From contig NZ_ABEA03000004.1 in the NCBI RefSeq assembly GCF_000171235.2, positions 1 to 64,000 on the forward strand: a stretch of 64,000 nt of DNA, given 5' to 3'. The position numbers and the translations under genes were made by a program. This document shows, piece by piece, positions 62,736 through 64,000 of the stretch; within the stretch, counting starts at the first letter, position 1, and the number at the start of each line of letters is the position of its first letter. The stretch is from Geminisphaera colitermitum TAV2. Its GTDB lineage: Bacteria; Verrucomicrobiota; Verrucomicrobiia; Opitutales; Opitutaceae. The notes under the pieces are model-generated. The model was given only the letters and a program-made list of their open reading frames with translations, was not told the DNA's origin and ran no database searches.

Positions 62736-64000
62736 GCCAGTGACAAGGGAAGCAGGCGGCGGGTCGGTTTTTTCGGGCAGATTTCGCCGCCGAAGGACGT
62801 TTCTATTGCCTGCCTCGTCGGAGGAGACAGCCGCATTGCTGTCTGGTGGACCGAAGCTGTTCGGGAAACCCTGCAAGAGATCGAGGCCGTCACCGCCACG
62901 CGCGTGCGGTGCGAGGGGCAGAACCATGACCGGACAACGGGAAACATGGTGGCCGCCGTGGTCACGCACGAAGCCAACCGGGCGCTTGATCCGCAGCTTC
63001 ACACCCACGTCTGCATCATGAACCTGACCCGGGATCACGAGGAAAACCGCTGGAAGAGTGTGCAACCCTCCGCCTTTTACCGGCACCAGGGGTTTTTTCG
63101 TGAGGTCTGTTACAACCGTCTGGCCGTGCGGCTTCGCTCGGCGGGCTACGAACTGGAGCGGGTGCGCGGAATCGGCTTCACGATAAAAGGATTCCCAGAA
63201 AAATTGCGGGAGACTTTCAGTAAGCGCCGCCTGGCGATTCTGGAAGCCGCCGCAGCCTCGGGAATCACTTCGCAGGATGGCTTGCAGGCCGTGACGGTGC
63301 GGACGCGTGCGGACAAGGTCAGCGCGACCGCCGTGGAATTGCAGGCCGGCTGGATCGCGCAGGCCGGCCCGGCTCTCGACCTCGTCCGCGCGGTGATCGC
63401 GCAGGCGGACGGCACGCCGAAGCCCGCTCCCGAAGTGCGCCCCTTCGACGCGCTGGTGTCGGCGGAGGAGCATGTGTTCGAGCGGCGGTCCGTGGTGGAC
63501 GAACGGCTGCTGTTGCGCGAGGCCCTGATTATTGGCCGGGGTCACGTCACGCCCGACGATCTGCGCGCCGCCATCGGCGAACGGGTTGCCTCCGGCGAAC
63601 TCATCAAAAAGGGCGGCGACCTCGCCTCGCGTTCCGGTCTTGAAGCAGAGGACGAGTTTGTCACCTGGGCCGAAGCTCATCGTGAGGACTGCGGTGTGAT
63701 CGGTTACGCTGTCGGTCTGCGCGAGGCGTCGCTGGGCAAGGACCAGGCGGCTGCGGTCTCCACCGTCCTCGCGTCGCGTTCGCGGGTGACGGTTTTTCAG
63801 GGCGACGCCGGCACCGGGAAAACCCATTCGCTAAAAACAGTGGTTGCGGCCATCGAACGGCGCGGCGGCCGCATTTTCGGATGCGCGCCTTCCACCGGGG
63901 CCACGGATGTGTTGCGCAAGGAACTGACACCCGACGCCAACACTCTCCAGCAGCTTCTTGCCAACCCGGAGTTGCAAGCGGCGATGCGCGGGCGTGTCAT
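62508..64000 (+). CDS. MobF-family conjugative relaxase-helicase, 3' end outside window
   Basis: Nicks oriT and leads the strand to the recipient during conjugation. The visible 497 residues from ATG 62508 show the catalytic Tyr20 (SVAGAVEYFHEHMRL), ISPPKDVSIACLVGG, and the metal-binding His triad His164, His175, His177 (THEANRALDPQLHTHVCIMN) at TrwC spacing. From about residue 420 the RecD/TraI-like helicase begins, with Walker A VFQGDAGTGKTHSLKTVV. The copy is intact as far as seen and is preceded by the AT-rich leader. The matching accessory genes (coupling protein, ParA-like) are 31 kb away, beside the truncated copy. Confidence 0.93.
   Translation, partial: MIVVIRFDKPCVSVAGAVEYFHEHMRLADYLKQGDQSEMTWVGQGAALLSLAGPCRVNDFETLCSGRHPATGESLLASDKGSRRRVGFFGQISPPKDVSIACLVGGDSRIAVWWTEAVRETLQEIEAVTATRVRCEGQNHDRTTGNMVAAVVTHEANRALDPQLHTHVCIMNLTRDHEENRWKSVQPSAFYRHQGFFREVCYNRLAVRLRSAGYELERVRGIGFTIKGFPEKLRETFSKRRLAILEAAAASGITSQDGLQAVTVRTRADKVSATAVELQAGWIAQAGPALDLVRAVIAQADGTPKPAPEVRPFDALVSAEEHVFERRSVVDERLLLREALIIGRGHVTPDDLRAAIGERVASGELIKKGGDLASRSGLEAEDEFVTWAEAHREDCGVIGYAVGLREASLGKDQAAAVSTVLASRSRVTVFQGDAGTGKTHSLKTVVAAIERRGGRIFGCAPSTGATDVLRKELTPDANTLQQLLANPELQAAMRGRV

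Overview
The window is high-GC DNA from a free-nitrogen-fixing bacterium. The gene content best fits the Verrucomicrobia, family Opitutaceae, and resembles the diazotrophic termite-gut Opitutaceae. This is an inference from a short group III-like NifK and NifD, PEP-CTERM proteins, a formylglycine-generating-enzyme-like secreted protein, many polysaccharide-active enzymes (GH88, GH20, GH38, beta-helix) and a DUF1559-type prepilin. No rRNA is present.

Layout. 0-12 kb: azurin-like protein (cut by the window edge), a LysM gene broken by repeats, mutS, a copper-type TonB receptor with a small membrane protein, then repeat-rich DNA (MITE-like elements, an 8-bp and a 21-bp tandem array), a formylglycine-generating-enzyme-like protein and a PEP-CTERM protein. 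12-18.5 kb: GH88 and GH20 enzymes, prmA, a DUF362-like protein (several long G-tracts lie inside these genes) and three tRNAs (Lys, Thr, Gln). 18.7-23.2 kb: degenerate IS5-type element, orphan FecR, an unknown protein, an AAA_14/DUF4143 ATPase. 23.6-27.6 kb: arsenic/chromate operon arsR-acr3-arsC-chrA on the minus strand, with acr3 split by an 831-bp IS. 27.7-31.6 kb: part of a conjugative element (coupling protein, membrane protein, ParA-like ATPase, small HTH-like protein) divergent from a truncated MobF relaxase.

31.6-62 kb is a nif island, nearly all on the minus strand: nifH-nifD-nifK at 58.2-53.9 kb and nifE-nifN-nifB-ferritin-ferredoxins at 38.3-32.8 kb, ending in a truncated nifV. ModABC and a Mop molbindin (molybdate supply) lie upstream of nifH. 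A candidate sigma-54 promoter and a shared upstream palindrome precede both nifH and nifE. Between nifK and nifE sit a RAYT transposase, an IS-split acetyltransferase, an alpha-mannosidase, a GntR/LacI-type regulator, a set of secreted carbohydrate-related genes, a nifE'-'nifK fusion scar and a LysR regulator. At 62.1 kb the leader and 5' end of the relaxase appear again, now followed by an intact relaxase that runs off the window, so the nif island is bracketed by two copies of a conjugative relaxase head.

Strongest unusual points: GC-rich palindromic repeats, probably moved by the local RAYT, inserted in frame into nifN and at the end of nifE; the nifE'-'nifK scar, which reads as the trace of a tandem duplication and deletion of the nif region; relaxase/oriT-like repeats flanking the nif island; and long poly-G tracts inside several genes.
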